Positions 30,248 to 37,609 of a DNA stretch of 64,000 nt are shown here, piece by piece. Every line of letters begins with the position of its first letter. Positions within the stretch are counted from its first letter, which is position 1. The position numbers and the translations under genes were made by a program. Source of the stretch: a virus; the IMG/VR virus record IMGVR_UViG_3300001533_002564, positions 1-64,000 of that record; one strand, written 5' to 3'. The notes beneath the pieces were generated by a model. It saw nothing but the letters and a program-made list of their open reading frames with translations. It did not search any database and had not been told where the DNA came from.

Positions 30248-30973
30248 ATTTCTATTTTGTTCGTATTTTTTTTGCCATTTTTTTATTGTAACATCACTAA
30301 CACCATATTTTCTACCCGTTGCAGAATAACCCAAATTATTAATATCACACATTAATTTTTCATAATCTGGTCGTTTTACTTTTCTTTGTTTTAAACTAAT
30401 TTCATTTTGACAATTTTCACAAAAAACTTTATTATTAACAGAAATACCACATTTTATACAATAATTAAGTTTTCTTTTTTTATTGTTTTTCTTTTTTTTA
30501 CCAGCATAATTTTCAGTTTGCGAATGACAATTTGGACATAATAATCTTAAATTAGTTATTCTATTATCATTATTCTTACCATTAATGTGATCTAATTGTA
30601 ATACCAATGGTTTATCTAACCAAGAATTAATTTGACAAATAGCGCATTCATTTTTTAATAATCCTAAATTCAATAATTTTTTCTTTAAATTTACTGAAGA
30701 AGTATATGTTGAATTTTTAACTAAAATATTTTCAATTGGTATTGGTTTAAATTTATTCCCTTGTGAAATATTTTCTTGTCTTCTTTTTTTCACATTATTA
30801 TTGAATTTTTCATGACTAATATTTTCAATTTTTGTTCTATATCGAAGCATTTTTATTAATGATTTCGAAACATTTAAATTTATTTTTTTGAAAAATTCAT
30901 CATATGATGATGAAGTATCTAAATTTTCTTGTATCAACTCTTTACTAAATTGCCATATAATATGTTTTCTCAT
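30245..30973 (-). CDS. HNH homing endonuclease
   Basis: About 242 residues. CAICQINSW, LQLDHINGKNNDNRITNLRLLCPNCHSQTENY give the HNH core; a zinc ribbon (CIKCG..FCENCQ) and the HTH tail YSATGRKYGVSDVTIKKWQK follow, as in the 11846 and 25941 paralogues. The stop overlaps the 5' end of the class II tRNA-Gln by three bases. The frame opens at 30979; Met3 (30973) fits the promoter spacing better. Confidence 0.88.
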   Translation of the reverse strand: MRKHIIWQFSKELIQENLDTSSSYDEFFKKINLNVSKSLIKMLRYRTKIENISHEKFNNNVKKRRQENISQGNKFKPIPIENILVKNSTYTSSVNLKKKLLNLGLLKNECAICQINSWLDKPLVLQLDHINGKNNDNRITNLRLLCPNCHSQTENYAGKKKKNNKKRKLNYCIKCGISVNNKVFCENCQNEISLKQRKVKRPDYEKLMCDINNLGYSATGRKYGVSDVTIKKWQKKYEQNRN

Positions 30974-30987
30974 ACCCACAAATTTAA

Positions 30988-30997
30988 TATAAATACT
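30988..30997 (-). promoter_or_regulatory. phage-type AGTATTTATA element
   Basis: 14 nt before Met3 of the HNH gene. Confidence 0.6.
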
Positions 30998-31015
30998 GTG
31001 GGTTTGAGAAAAATG

Positions 31016-31088
31016 TCGAGAATGTCAGATTCGAACTGCAACTTATCATCCCAAATGATATATGATACCTGATTTCACCACATTCTCG
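31016..31088 (-). tRNA. tRNA-Pro(TGG)
   Basis: Acceptor CGAGAAT/ATTCTCG perfect, loop TTTGGGA, T loop TTCGAAT with a weak stem. Confidence 0.85.
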
Positions 31089-31093
31089 TAATA

Positions 31094-31110
31094 ATATTTC
31101 AAAGAACTTA
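31094..31110 (-). promoter_or_regulatory. boxA-like element between two tRNA genes
   Basis: AAGTTCTTTGAAATATT on the minus strand, between tRNA-His and tRNA-Pro. Confidence 0.4.
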
Positions 31111-31119
31111 AGTTTTTAG

Positions 31120-31192
31120 GGTGTAAGGACGGTACTGACCCGTCTTCTCCAAATTCACAGTTTGGCGCCATCACCTTAATGCTTCAAACACC
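31120..31192 (-). tRNA. tRNA-His(GTG), divergent
   Basis: Loop CTGTGAA, discriminator C and an extra 5' G as in histidine tRNAs. T arm GACGG GTCAGTA CCGTC lacks TTC; acceptor pairs five of seven; D arm weak. Confidence 0.7.
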
Positions 31193-31208
31193 ATATAATA
31201 TTTTATTG

Positions 31209-31283
31209 TCTGAGTGGCAAGATTCGAACTTGCGAACACGTGCTTCCAAGGCACGCCCATATAGCCGTCTGTGGAACACCCAG
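31209..31283 (-). tRNA. tRNA-Pro(TGG), second copy
   Basis: Acceptor CTGGGTG/CACTCAG, loop CTTGGAA, T arm GCAAG TTCGAAT CTTGC. Confidence 0.92.
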
Positions 31284-31317
31284 ATAAAATTTATAACTGT
31301 ACTATATCCCGATTGTC

Positions 31318-31446
31318 TTACTTCTTGCCTTTTAAAGCAGCCAGTCTACCCTGCATTCTACGTGCCTTTTCTGGATTGTCTTTAAATTGCAGAAGCTGTC
31401 TTTCCAATCTCTTTCTTCTGTTTTCAACACTTTTTTCCTTTGCCAT
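31318..31446 (-). CDS. small basic helical protein (42 aa)
   Basis: MAKEKSVENRRKRLERQLLQ.. ending LAALKGKK; highly charged helix. Codons are less AT-biased than usual here (CTG, CGT, GGC), suggesting strong expression. It lies between a terminator and tRNA-Pro. Function unknown. Confidence 0.55.
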   Translation of the reverse strand: MAKEKSVENRRKRLERQLLQFKDNPEKARRMQGRLAALKGKK

Positions 31447-31479
31447 GTCTTATACGATTTTATTTAAAAAAGGTTATAA

Positions 31480-31508
31480 AAAAACCCCACTCTTTTCAGA
31501 ATGGGGTT
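31480..31508. terminator. intrinsic terminator
   Basis: ACCCCA/TGGGGT hairpin with A/T flanks, after the 31540-31614 micro-ORF. Confidence 0.7.
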
Positions 31509-31539
31509 CGTGTTTAACCCAAAACTTCTTCTCGAAAAA

Positions 31540-31614
31540 TTAAGTGTAGCTTCCCCATTCACCATCCTGTGGATGTTGTTGCGGTTGGGGTTGTATGTTC
31601 ACTAAATTTTTCAT
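31540..31614 (-). CDS. micro-ORF before a terminator and tRNA unit
   Basis: 24 codons: MKNLVNIQPQPQQHPQDGEW.., proline/glutamine-rich, with GC-richer codons. A strong host-like promoter lies 20 nt upstream and a terminator follows. Starts MKNL like the micro-ORF at 26914. Function unknown. Confidence 0.45.
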   Translation of the reverse strand: MKNLVNIQPQPQQHPQDGEWGSYT

Positions 31615-31633
31615 CTTAAAAATATATTCAGTG

Positions 31634-31664
31634 CAAATATAGCACTTAAAATCATAAATACAAA
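31634..31664 (-). promoter_or_regulatory. host-like (Bacteroidetes) promoter
   Basis: TTTG, 19 nt, TATATTTG on the minus strand. Confidence 0.72.
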
Positions 31665-31700
31665 GAAATCTGATAAAAAATCGATTTTTTATTAAAAAAA

Positions 31701-31731
31701 GATTGCACCACGAAATAAATGTGGTGCAATC
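31701..31731 (-). terminator. intrinsic terminator
   Basis: GATTGCACCAC/GTGGTGCAATC hairpin followed by a T run on the minus strand. Confidence 0.85.
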
Positions 31732-31846
31732 AGAAAATTAGTCAAGTCTCAAATTTTACATAACCACTATCTGGCAATAAAATTAAAAAACCATTCCTGA
31801 TTTACTCAGACCTAACTTAATTTATAATTAAGCAATGACTTTCAAG
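31701..31846 (-). ncRNA. candidate small RNA
   Basis: Delimited by a phage-type promoter (31847-31856) and the terminator; no ORF over four codons with ATG. Contains a CTTAATT/AATTAAG hairpin. Confidence 0.4.
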
Positions 31847-31856
31847 AATAAATACT
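31847..31856 (-). promoter_or_regulatory. phage-type AGTATTTATT element
   Basis: Upstream of the candidate small RNA. Confidence 0.5.
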
Positions 31857-31907
31857 CATAAATCTATTTTTCAATATAAAAAAATAAAAAATTTTATAAT
31901 ATTTCTA

Positions 31908-31917
31908 ACTATTTATT
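31908..31917 (+). promoter_or_regulatory. phage-type ACTATTTATT element
   Basis: 13 nt before the start at 31931. Confidence 0.55.
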
Positions 31918-31930
31918 AATAAAATATGTC

Positions 31931-32512
31931 ATGATTAAAAGTAATGTAATTGAAATCATTAATGAAGAAATATCAGATTTTGATTTTCTTGGAAATGATG
32001 AGTTTCTTAAAGAACAAGAAGTTGTTGATTTATTAAAAAATGAAGAACTACAAAAACAGTTTATTTGTGATTCACTTTTAAATAAAGATGATAAAGTGAA
32101 AATAGTTAAAATTGCTGATTCAAGTATTACTGGAGATTGGAATGAGCTTAATACTGAAGAAACTAACCGATTAAGATTGGAATATTCAATTGATATGGCA
32201 TATGTTTATGATTCATCAAAAGAACCATTATTATTTAATTTATATTTTAATTCAGATGATATTGATATTAGTGTTGATGGATTGCAAGATGATGGTGATG
32301 CTTGGTATAATGGTTTTGATTGGAGTGATGTTAATGTTTCTTTATTTACTATGGACGGTGATGAAATTAAATTTACTGCTTTTGAAAATGCACCAGAAAA
32401 AATTCAAAGATTATTTATTCGACAATATATTCAAGATTTCATAGAAAATGAATCATTAAATATAAAAACACCAGAAATAAAAGATACGATAAAAGATACA
32501 TCATATTGTTAA
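31931..32512 (+). CDS. putative packaged protein with IINEE N-terminus
   Basis: 193 residues, acidic. Starts MIKSNVIEIINEEISDFDFL; the EIINEEIS part matches the 16146 and 29345 genes and holds an I-N-E site. Middle part SITGDWNELNTEETNRLRLEYSI-like and DAWYNGFDWSDVNVSLF; no known domain. It is followed after one base by the 32514 gene, so they form an operon. Confidence 0.6.
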   Translation: MIKSNVIEIINEEISDFDFLGNDEFLKEQEVVDLLKNEELQKQFICDSLLNKDDKVKIVKIADSSITGDWNELNTEETNRLRLEYSIDMAYVYDSSKEPLLFNLYFNSDDIDISVDGLQDDGDAWYNGFDWSDVNVSLFTMDGDEIKFTAFENAPEKIQRLFIRQYIQDFIENESLNIKTPEIKDTIKDTSYC

Positions 32513-32513
32513 A

Positions 32514-32975
32514 ATGAATGCTGAAAAAAAAATAATATTAGAAAAAATTGATTCACTTATAAGTAAAAGTAAAATTAAATTACTTAAAGAATTGCCATCA
32601 ATTCACGAAATTACTGATGGATTTATTGTTCGTTTTTTTACTGAATGGGATAATTGTGAAGATAATGTTGATATTAAATATAAAAAAATCATTAATAAAA
32701 ATAATCCTAATGAATCTAATGTGTTTTTCTTTATTCCACAAAATTCTTATTTTCAATTAAAACAACGTTTTTATGTTGGTTCTTTAATGTGTTTAAATGG
32801 GAAATTAGAAATTGATTTTGATGGTATGACATATATTCTTAATAATTATTCTAAGTTAGAAATTAATTCTGATGAACTTGAAGGAAAAGCATTAGAGAAC
32901 ACATATGTTGTTACGACAAGTAATAGATTAGATTGGTCTAATCATATCCATAAATATGCTAAAACCAATTATTAA
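32514..32975 (+). CDS. hypothetical protein (153 aa)
   Basis: Helical start (MNAEKKIILEKIDSLISKSK) and beta-rich rest (NVFFFIPQNSYFQLKQRFYVGSL, KLEIDFDGMTYILNNYSKLEI) with a cupin-like rhythm, though no metal ligands are evident. Operon with the 31931 gene. Function unknown. Confidence 0.55.
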   Translation: MNAEKKIILEKIDSLISKSKIKLLKELPSIHEITDGFIVRFFTEWDNCEDNVDIKYKKIINKNNPNESNVFFFIPQNSYFQLKQRFYVGSLMCLNGKLEIDFDGMTYILNNYSKLEINSDELEGKALENTYVVTTSNRLDWSNHIHKYAKTNY

Positions 32976-33179
32976 TTACCATTTTTTTATTCTACAATGT
33001 GATTTAAGACTTCTTACTTTAGCTGGCATATAACAACCACATAGAACACAAAAATTCCTATTATTTAATTTATTACATTTAACACAGATTTCAATACGTT
33101 TTTTTGCTTCTTCTTCTATTTGAGAATTTTGAAATGTTAAATTTTTCCATCCATTATAAATTTCAGATAATTTACTCAT
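32976..33179 (-). CDS. small zinc-ribbon protein (67 aa)
   Basis: CVKCNKLNNRNFCVLCGCYMPAKVRS with a further Cys near the end (HCRIKKW): four to five cysteines for one zinc site. This pattern is common in small phage proteins of unknown role. Its start overlaps the end of the 33172 gene. Confidence 0.65.
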   Translation of the reverse strand: MSKLSEIYNGWKNLTFQNSQIEEEAKKRIEICVKCNKLNNRNFCVLCGCYMPAKVRSLKSHCRIKKW

Positions 33180-33828
33180 TATCTTTATAATAATTTAAAA
33201 TTTCTTCATTTATTATTTTTAATATAGTTTCATCCATTCCTGAAATCCTATTTAATGATGCTTCACCACCTTCAATAAATAATTCAGATAAATCAGACCT
33301 TTGGTGTGATATATCTAATGCTTTATTTATTAAAACTAATATTTCATTAGGGTCGTTAGTATTAATTAAATCTTCAACAATTTTTCTCAGTGATTCTAAA
33401 CCATAATCACTAATTAAATCATGTCCGTTTGAAAATCTAGGTAAAATATTATCTAATATTTCATCATATCCCATTTTTTCAATATATTTCATTGCTTCAC
33501 CCCAATCATTTACTCTTTTTCCTGTTTCATCAGTATTAAGTACCATATCATTAAAAGCATCAACATCAAAATAACTAGTATGACCAAAAAACATTGTAAT
33601 AACATCTAAATATAAAAAATTTTGAATAATTATATTTTTCCAATCATAAATATATTTTGTAGGATAATGTGTTATTTTACCAAATTTCATGAAATCATTA
33701 AGTGCTTTTTGATACATATTTGGATTTATCTTTCGTAAAATATGTTTTTTTGAAGACTTATTGACCATATCCATCAATATTTCTCTGAATAAATTTTCAT
33801 ATTCTTCGTAATAATTATCAATCTCCAT
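33172..33828 (-). CDS. hypothetical protein (218 aa)
   Basis: Helical and acidic; MEIDNYYEEYENLFREILMD.. with DYGLESLRKIVEDLI. No known motif. It lies directly behind the large LamG-like protein (three bases) and may be its partner or chaperone; that is inferred from position. Confidence 0.55.
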   Translation of the reverse strand: MEIDNYYEEYENLFREILMDMVNKSSKKHILRKINPNMYQKALNDFMKFGKITHYPTKYIYDWKNIIIQNFLYLDVITMFFGHTSYFDVDAFNDMVLNTDETGKRVNDWGEAMKYIEKMGYDEILDNILPRFSNGHDLISDYGLESLRKIVEDLINTNDPNEILVLINKALDISHQRSDLSELFIEGGEASLNRISGMDETILKIINEEILNYYKDNE

Positions 33829-33830
33829 AA

Positions 33831-35867
33831 CTATCTATATATTATTCTACCACCTTTATTTATCTTTAAATTATCAGTTAAGTCATTATTTGATTCAATC
33901 ATTGCATTATGTAATATTTCTGATGATGTTAAAGCATTATTATATATTCTTAATTTTTGAATTCCACCAATAAAACTATAATCAAAATTTTCTTCAATAG
34001 TTAAATTATTTTTTCTTTCATCTTTCACTAATATATCAGCAGCAGTATATTTAAAATCATTTACGAAGATAGTACCACCACTAATAAGTTCTTTAGTTGA
34101 TTCAATTAATAATCCAAGATAAACTGAATTTTGACCAGTATTATCCGAAGTTCTGAAAGTACTTTGTAAATCAAGCCAAGTTTCTTGACCAGTAACAGCA
34201 TAACCAATTTCACCAGTATCTAGACGACTATAACCAACTAAATTAATATTTTCTTTGGTTACTGGAAATCCAGTTTCACCATAATATACAATTTTATCAA
34301 CAGACCATTGATATTCTAATCTATCTGGAAATGGATGTAAATCCAGCGCATTATCTTGTAATAAAATAGTATTACTTAAAGGATATATATATTCAATATC
34401 ATTAACAATATTAACATCAACATCATCACTATACATTAAAATACTAATTTTATTTTTTGCATCACTATTAAAAATATTTTTAACAAACACAGATAAATCA
34501 ACAACATAATCTCTATTGGATAATACTGATATTGGTTGATTGAATTTAATAAAATAAGTATTACCTGTTCCACCAGTATATTCGATTTCCATTACAGTAA
34601 GAGGAAGTTCGATATCGGGTTCACAGGTATTTACATAAGTAAATGTTGTGCTGTTAGCACTTAATGATAATCCCGCTAAATATGTATCACCAGTTGGTGG
34701 TGTATAACAATCAGTAGGTATTGGGTCGGGTTCAACAATAAATTTATTATTAACATATGTACTATCTTGATTATTATAAATCATATATGTTTGATAATCA
34801 TAATGCCATGATTCTCCTAATCCAAAACTACCACCACCCCAGCTAATTGAATACGGAACACCTATCTGTTTTTCTTTTTCATTAATAAAACCTTTAAAAT
34901 AAAATTCAGAAAATTCTTTAATTATCCAAAATCTACGACCATTAACATAAAAGATTAGCTTACCTAATCTACGTTCAGCACATTCTAGTTCATCTGAACT
35001 AATAATATTATCTGGAACGAAAACTATATCAATTATTGTTCGACCACTTTTTGAATCAATTGTTGATGGTGATGTATTTGATATTATAATACCATCATCA
35101 TTAATATATTTATATCCTAATCTTTTATCTGGTGTTAATTCAAATGCAATAATATTATTTTTTATGTTATCAATAGGTTGGACTTCACGATATTTTGTAC
35201 GATACATATTTTCAGGTTCTCTAAAATTATCTTTTAATACTTTATATGATTCTAAAGCATCAAGAAAATTATTTAAACTAGTTGTTACACCACTAACTGT
35301 ACTTCCCGTAATAGTTTCGCCACTAAAATATGGATTATATTTATTTTCAGAACGAGCACCCATCATATAAAAAATACCTTGCGATTCTGTATTCAAAAAT
35401 AATATTGTTTCAATAGTAATTCCATTATCATATCGAGCAGGTAGTAATTCATAATTATAATCTTCTAATTTAAAAAAACCTTGTAAATAACCACCATCTA
35501 ACTCAAAATAATTTCCAGAAGTTCCAGATGTTATTCCTGTTATTGGTAGAAATTCCGTTGTTACAGTAACACCACTAGTTTCTTCTGTAGTTGGATTATT
35601 AACGATATTATAACCAACTCTATGCATTGAAAATAAATTATTGTTTGGTGTTAATGTAATACCATCCCACATTATATTTGTTCTACCGTTATCAAAACCA
35701 GTTAAACCAAAATCAATTAAGTTTAGATTATCTGAAATAGCATTAGACCATTTAGTTAAACTAAATGATGTTAAACCAGTATTTAAATCCCATGAATTAG
35801 GATTTGTGAGGTCAATATGTATTGCCAAATTACTGGTAATTATGTTGTTTTTACATTCTAAATTCAT
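33831..35867 (-). CDS. large beta-rich virion/adhesin-like protein with LamG-like domain
   Basis: 678 residues, rich in Thr, Ser, Asn, Gly and aromatic residues. The N-terminal IDLTNPNSWDLNTG and the C-terminal FIGGIQKLRIYNNALTSSEILHN are typical of concanavalin/LamG-like jelly-roll domains in phage tail and adhesion proteins. Likely a surface-exposed virion protein, perhaps a receptor- or glycan-binding one. It heads a three-gene operon with the 33172 and 32976 genes. AGTATTTATT lies 17 nt upstream. Confidence 0.65.
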   Translation of the reverse strand: MNLECKNNIITSNLAIHIDLTNPNSWDLNTGLTSFSLTKWSNAISDNLNLIDFGLTGFDNGRTNIMWDGITLTPNNNLFSMHRVGYNIVNNPTTEETSGVTVTTEFLPITGITSGTSGNYFELDGGYLQGFFKLEDYNYELLPARYDNGITIETILFLNTESQGIFYMMGARSENKYNPYFSGETITGSTVSGVTTSLNNFLDALESYKVLKDNFREPENMYRTKYREVQPIDNIKNNIIAFELTPDKRLGYKYINDDGIIISNTSPSTIDSKSGRTIIDIVFVPDNIISSDELECAERRLGKLIFYVNGRRFWIIKEFSEFYFKGFINEKEKQIGVPYSISWGGGSFGLGESWHYDYQTYMIYNNQDSTYVNNKFIVEPDPIPTDCYTPPTGDTYLAGLSLSANSTTFTYVNTCEPDIELPLTVMEIEYTGGTGNTYFIKFNQPISVLSNRDYVVDLSVFVKNIFNSDAKNKISILMYSDDVDVNIVNDIEYIYPLSNTILLQDNALDLHPFPDRLEYQWSVDKIVYYGETGFPVTKENINLVGYSRLDTGEIGYAVTGQETWLDLQSTFRTSDNTGQNSVYLGLLIESTKELISGGTIFVNDFKYTAADILVKDERKNNLTIEENFDYSFIGGIQKLRIYNNALTSSEILHNAMIESNNDLTDNLKINKGGRIIYR

Positions 35868-35884
35868 TTTATATAGGAATTTAT

Positions 35885-35894
35885 AATAAATACT
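35885..35894 (-). promoter_or_regulatory. phage-type AGTATTTATT element
   Basis: 17 nt before the LamG-like gene start. Confidence 0.6.
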
Positions 35895-35945
35895 GAACCC
35901 AATTGAATATAATTGAGTATTTATAAAAAATGATTAATTAAATTA

Positions 35946-35955
35946 AGTATTTATA
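35946..35955 (+). promoter_or_regulatory. phage-type AGTATTTATA element
   Basis: 15 nt before the start at 35971. A second copy lies at 35912-35921 ahead of a three-codon ORF. Confidence 0.65.
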
Positions 35956-35970
35956 TTAAAAATCAAGAAT

Positions 35971-36453
35971 ATGAAAAAAAATAGTAAGGAAAGATTGTTC
36001 GAAGTTATGGGTAGACTCGATAAAACATTTAAACCAACATTAAACGAAAATTTTGAAGAATTAGAAACTACTGATGATATCGAAATACCTGCTGAAACTG
36101 GTGAAGAAACTTCTGATGTTCCAGAAATAGAAGAAAAATCTCCAGAAGAAAAACTTCAAGAAATAACTGCAAAGGTTGATGAAATTTATGCATTAGTTCA
36201 TGGTGATACAGAAGAAATTTCTTCAGAAGAAATTTCTTCTGAGGAAATTGATGAACCAGAAATAAATGATAATGAAGTTGAAATTCAAGAAAATAATTTA
36301 AATGAACATCATTTAGATGACAGAAAATCTCAAGAAAATTTTATCTGTAAAAATGACAAAACTTGTAAGAAAGAAGATTTAAAAGACCTTTCAGATGATG
36401 AAGTTAAGAAAAAATACAATGCTCTTGAAAAGAAAATGGGAATTGTAGATTAA
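35971..36453 (+). CDS. acidic putative head protein with LNEN N-terminus
   Basis: 160 residues. MKKNSKERLFEVMGRLDKTF.. then TLNENFEEL near 22-30; resembles the 27199 gene. The remainder is glutamate-rich with a repeated EEISSEE, typical of scaffold or core proteins removed or processed during head maturation. Head function inferred. Confidence 0.6.
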   Translation: MKKNSKERLFEVMGRLDKTFKPTLNENFEELETTDDIEIPAETGEETSDVPEIEEKSPEEKLQEITAKVDEIYALVHGDTEEISSEEISSEEIDEPEINDNEVEIQENNLNEHHLDDRKSQENFICKNDKTCKKEDLKDLSDDEVKKKYNALEKKMGIVD

Positions 36454-36466
36454 TTATTTTATTATT

Positions 36467-37279
36467 ATGAGTGAAAATAAAAAAAATCCACGTTTTTGGG
36501 CTGCGAAGTATTGGAGAGGACATAATATTTCAGAAACACTGAAAGAAGTTGTTGAACCCGATAATGTTGATGTATCAACCATTCAAATGCATGATACATT
36601 AAATCCACTTATATGGGAATCTGATGAGAAAATTAAAAATGATGTTAGAAAAACATTATTAATGAATGCCAAGAGATTCATTGAATTTAGTAATGTTGAA
36701 AATCTTAAATTTGATGATATTATTTTAACAGGTAGTATGGCTAATTATAATTATAATGAAAATTCTGATTTGGATGTTCATATTGTAATGGATTTTACTC
36801 AAATTTCAGAAAATAAAGAATTTGTTGGCGATTTTTTAAAATTAAAAAAACAATTATGGTCTAATCAATTACCAATTAAAGTTAAAGGTCATGATGTTGA
36901 AATGTATTTTCAAGATAGTGCTGAGCCACATCATTCATCGGGTACTTATTCTTTAATAAAAAATGATTGGATTAGAAAACCTACAAAAAAAATTGTTAAT
37001 ATCGATAGTGCAAATGTTCAATTGAAAGCTGCTGATATAATGAATAATATTGATGATTTAGAAGATAATATGGATGAAGAAAACTTCATAAAAAAATATG
37101 AATCATTAAAAAATAAAATAAAAAGATATAGACAATCTGGACTTAATAAAAGTGGTGAATTTTCAACAGAAAATCTTGTATTTAAAATTTTAAGAAATAG
37201 TGAATACCTTGAAAAATTAATTAATATGAAAAAAGATTATCTTACTAAAACATTAAGTCTTGATGAAATAATTAAATAA
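36467..37279 (+). CDS. nucleotidyltransferase-fold protein
   Basis: 270 residues. ILTGSMANYNYNENSDLDVH (87-105) is the Pol-beta-type nucleotidyltransferase motif GS..(D)xD with G89, S90, D101 and D103; DVEMYF near 143 may be the third acid. The family transfers nucleotides to RNA, proteins or small molecules. The N-terminus contains NISE, a possible protease site, and neighbours are putative head proteins, so packaging is possible. Target unknown. Confidence 0.75.
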   Translation: MSENKKNPRFWAAKYWRGHNISETLKEVVEPDNVDVSTIQMHDTLNPLIWESDEKIKNDVRKTLLMNAKRFIEFSNVENLKFDDIILTGSMANYNYNENSDLDVHIVMDFTQISENKEFVGDFLKLKKQLWSNQLPIKVKGHDVEMYFQDSAEPHHSSGTYSLIKNDWIRKPTKKIVNIDSANVQLKAADIMNNIDDLEDNMDEENFIKKYESLKNKIKRYRQSGLNKSGEFSTENLVFKILRNSEYLEKLINMKKDYLTKTLSLDEIIK

Positions 37280-37282
37280 TCT

Positions 37283-37531
37283 ATGAAACGATTTATTATT
37301 ACAAATGCACAACTAAATGAATATGTTGAAAGTAAAAGAGCAGAAAAAATTTTCTATGATATTGTAAAAAGTTTACATAATAATACAAAATTTTTAAATG
37401 AAAATGTTTCAAATAAAAAAGCAAATCAATCAATAATAAATAATTATAAACGTAAGAATCTCATAACTCCAAGAGTTTTTGAGATGCTTATTAAGAATAA
37501 AATTATTAATGAAAATAATGAAATAATATAA
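37283..37531 (+). CDS. small protein with several LNE/INE motifs (82 aa)
   Basis: MKRFIITNAQLNEYVESKRA.. with further FLNEN and IINEN. Three possible (I/L)xE sites in 82 residues suggest a head core or scaffold protein cut up by the prohead protease. Three bases after the nucleotidyltransferase gene. Confidence 0.55.
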   Translation: MKRFIITNAQLNEYVESKRAEKIFYDIVKSLHNNTKFLNENVSNKKANQSIINNYKRKNLITPRVFEMLIKNKIINENNEII

Positions 37532-37557
37532 GATACTTATATTTTTATACTTAATTA

Positions 37558-37567
37558 AGTATTTATA
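37558..37567 (+). promoter_or_regulatory. phage-type AGTATTTATA element
   Basis: 42 nt before the 37610 start. Confidence 0.5.
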
Positions 37568-37609
37568 AAAAAATATAAGACAAATAATTCATATAAAAAA
37601 TTTATTCAA

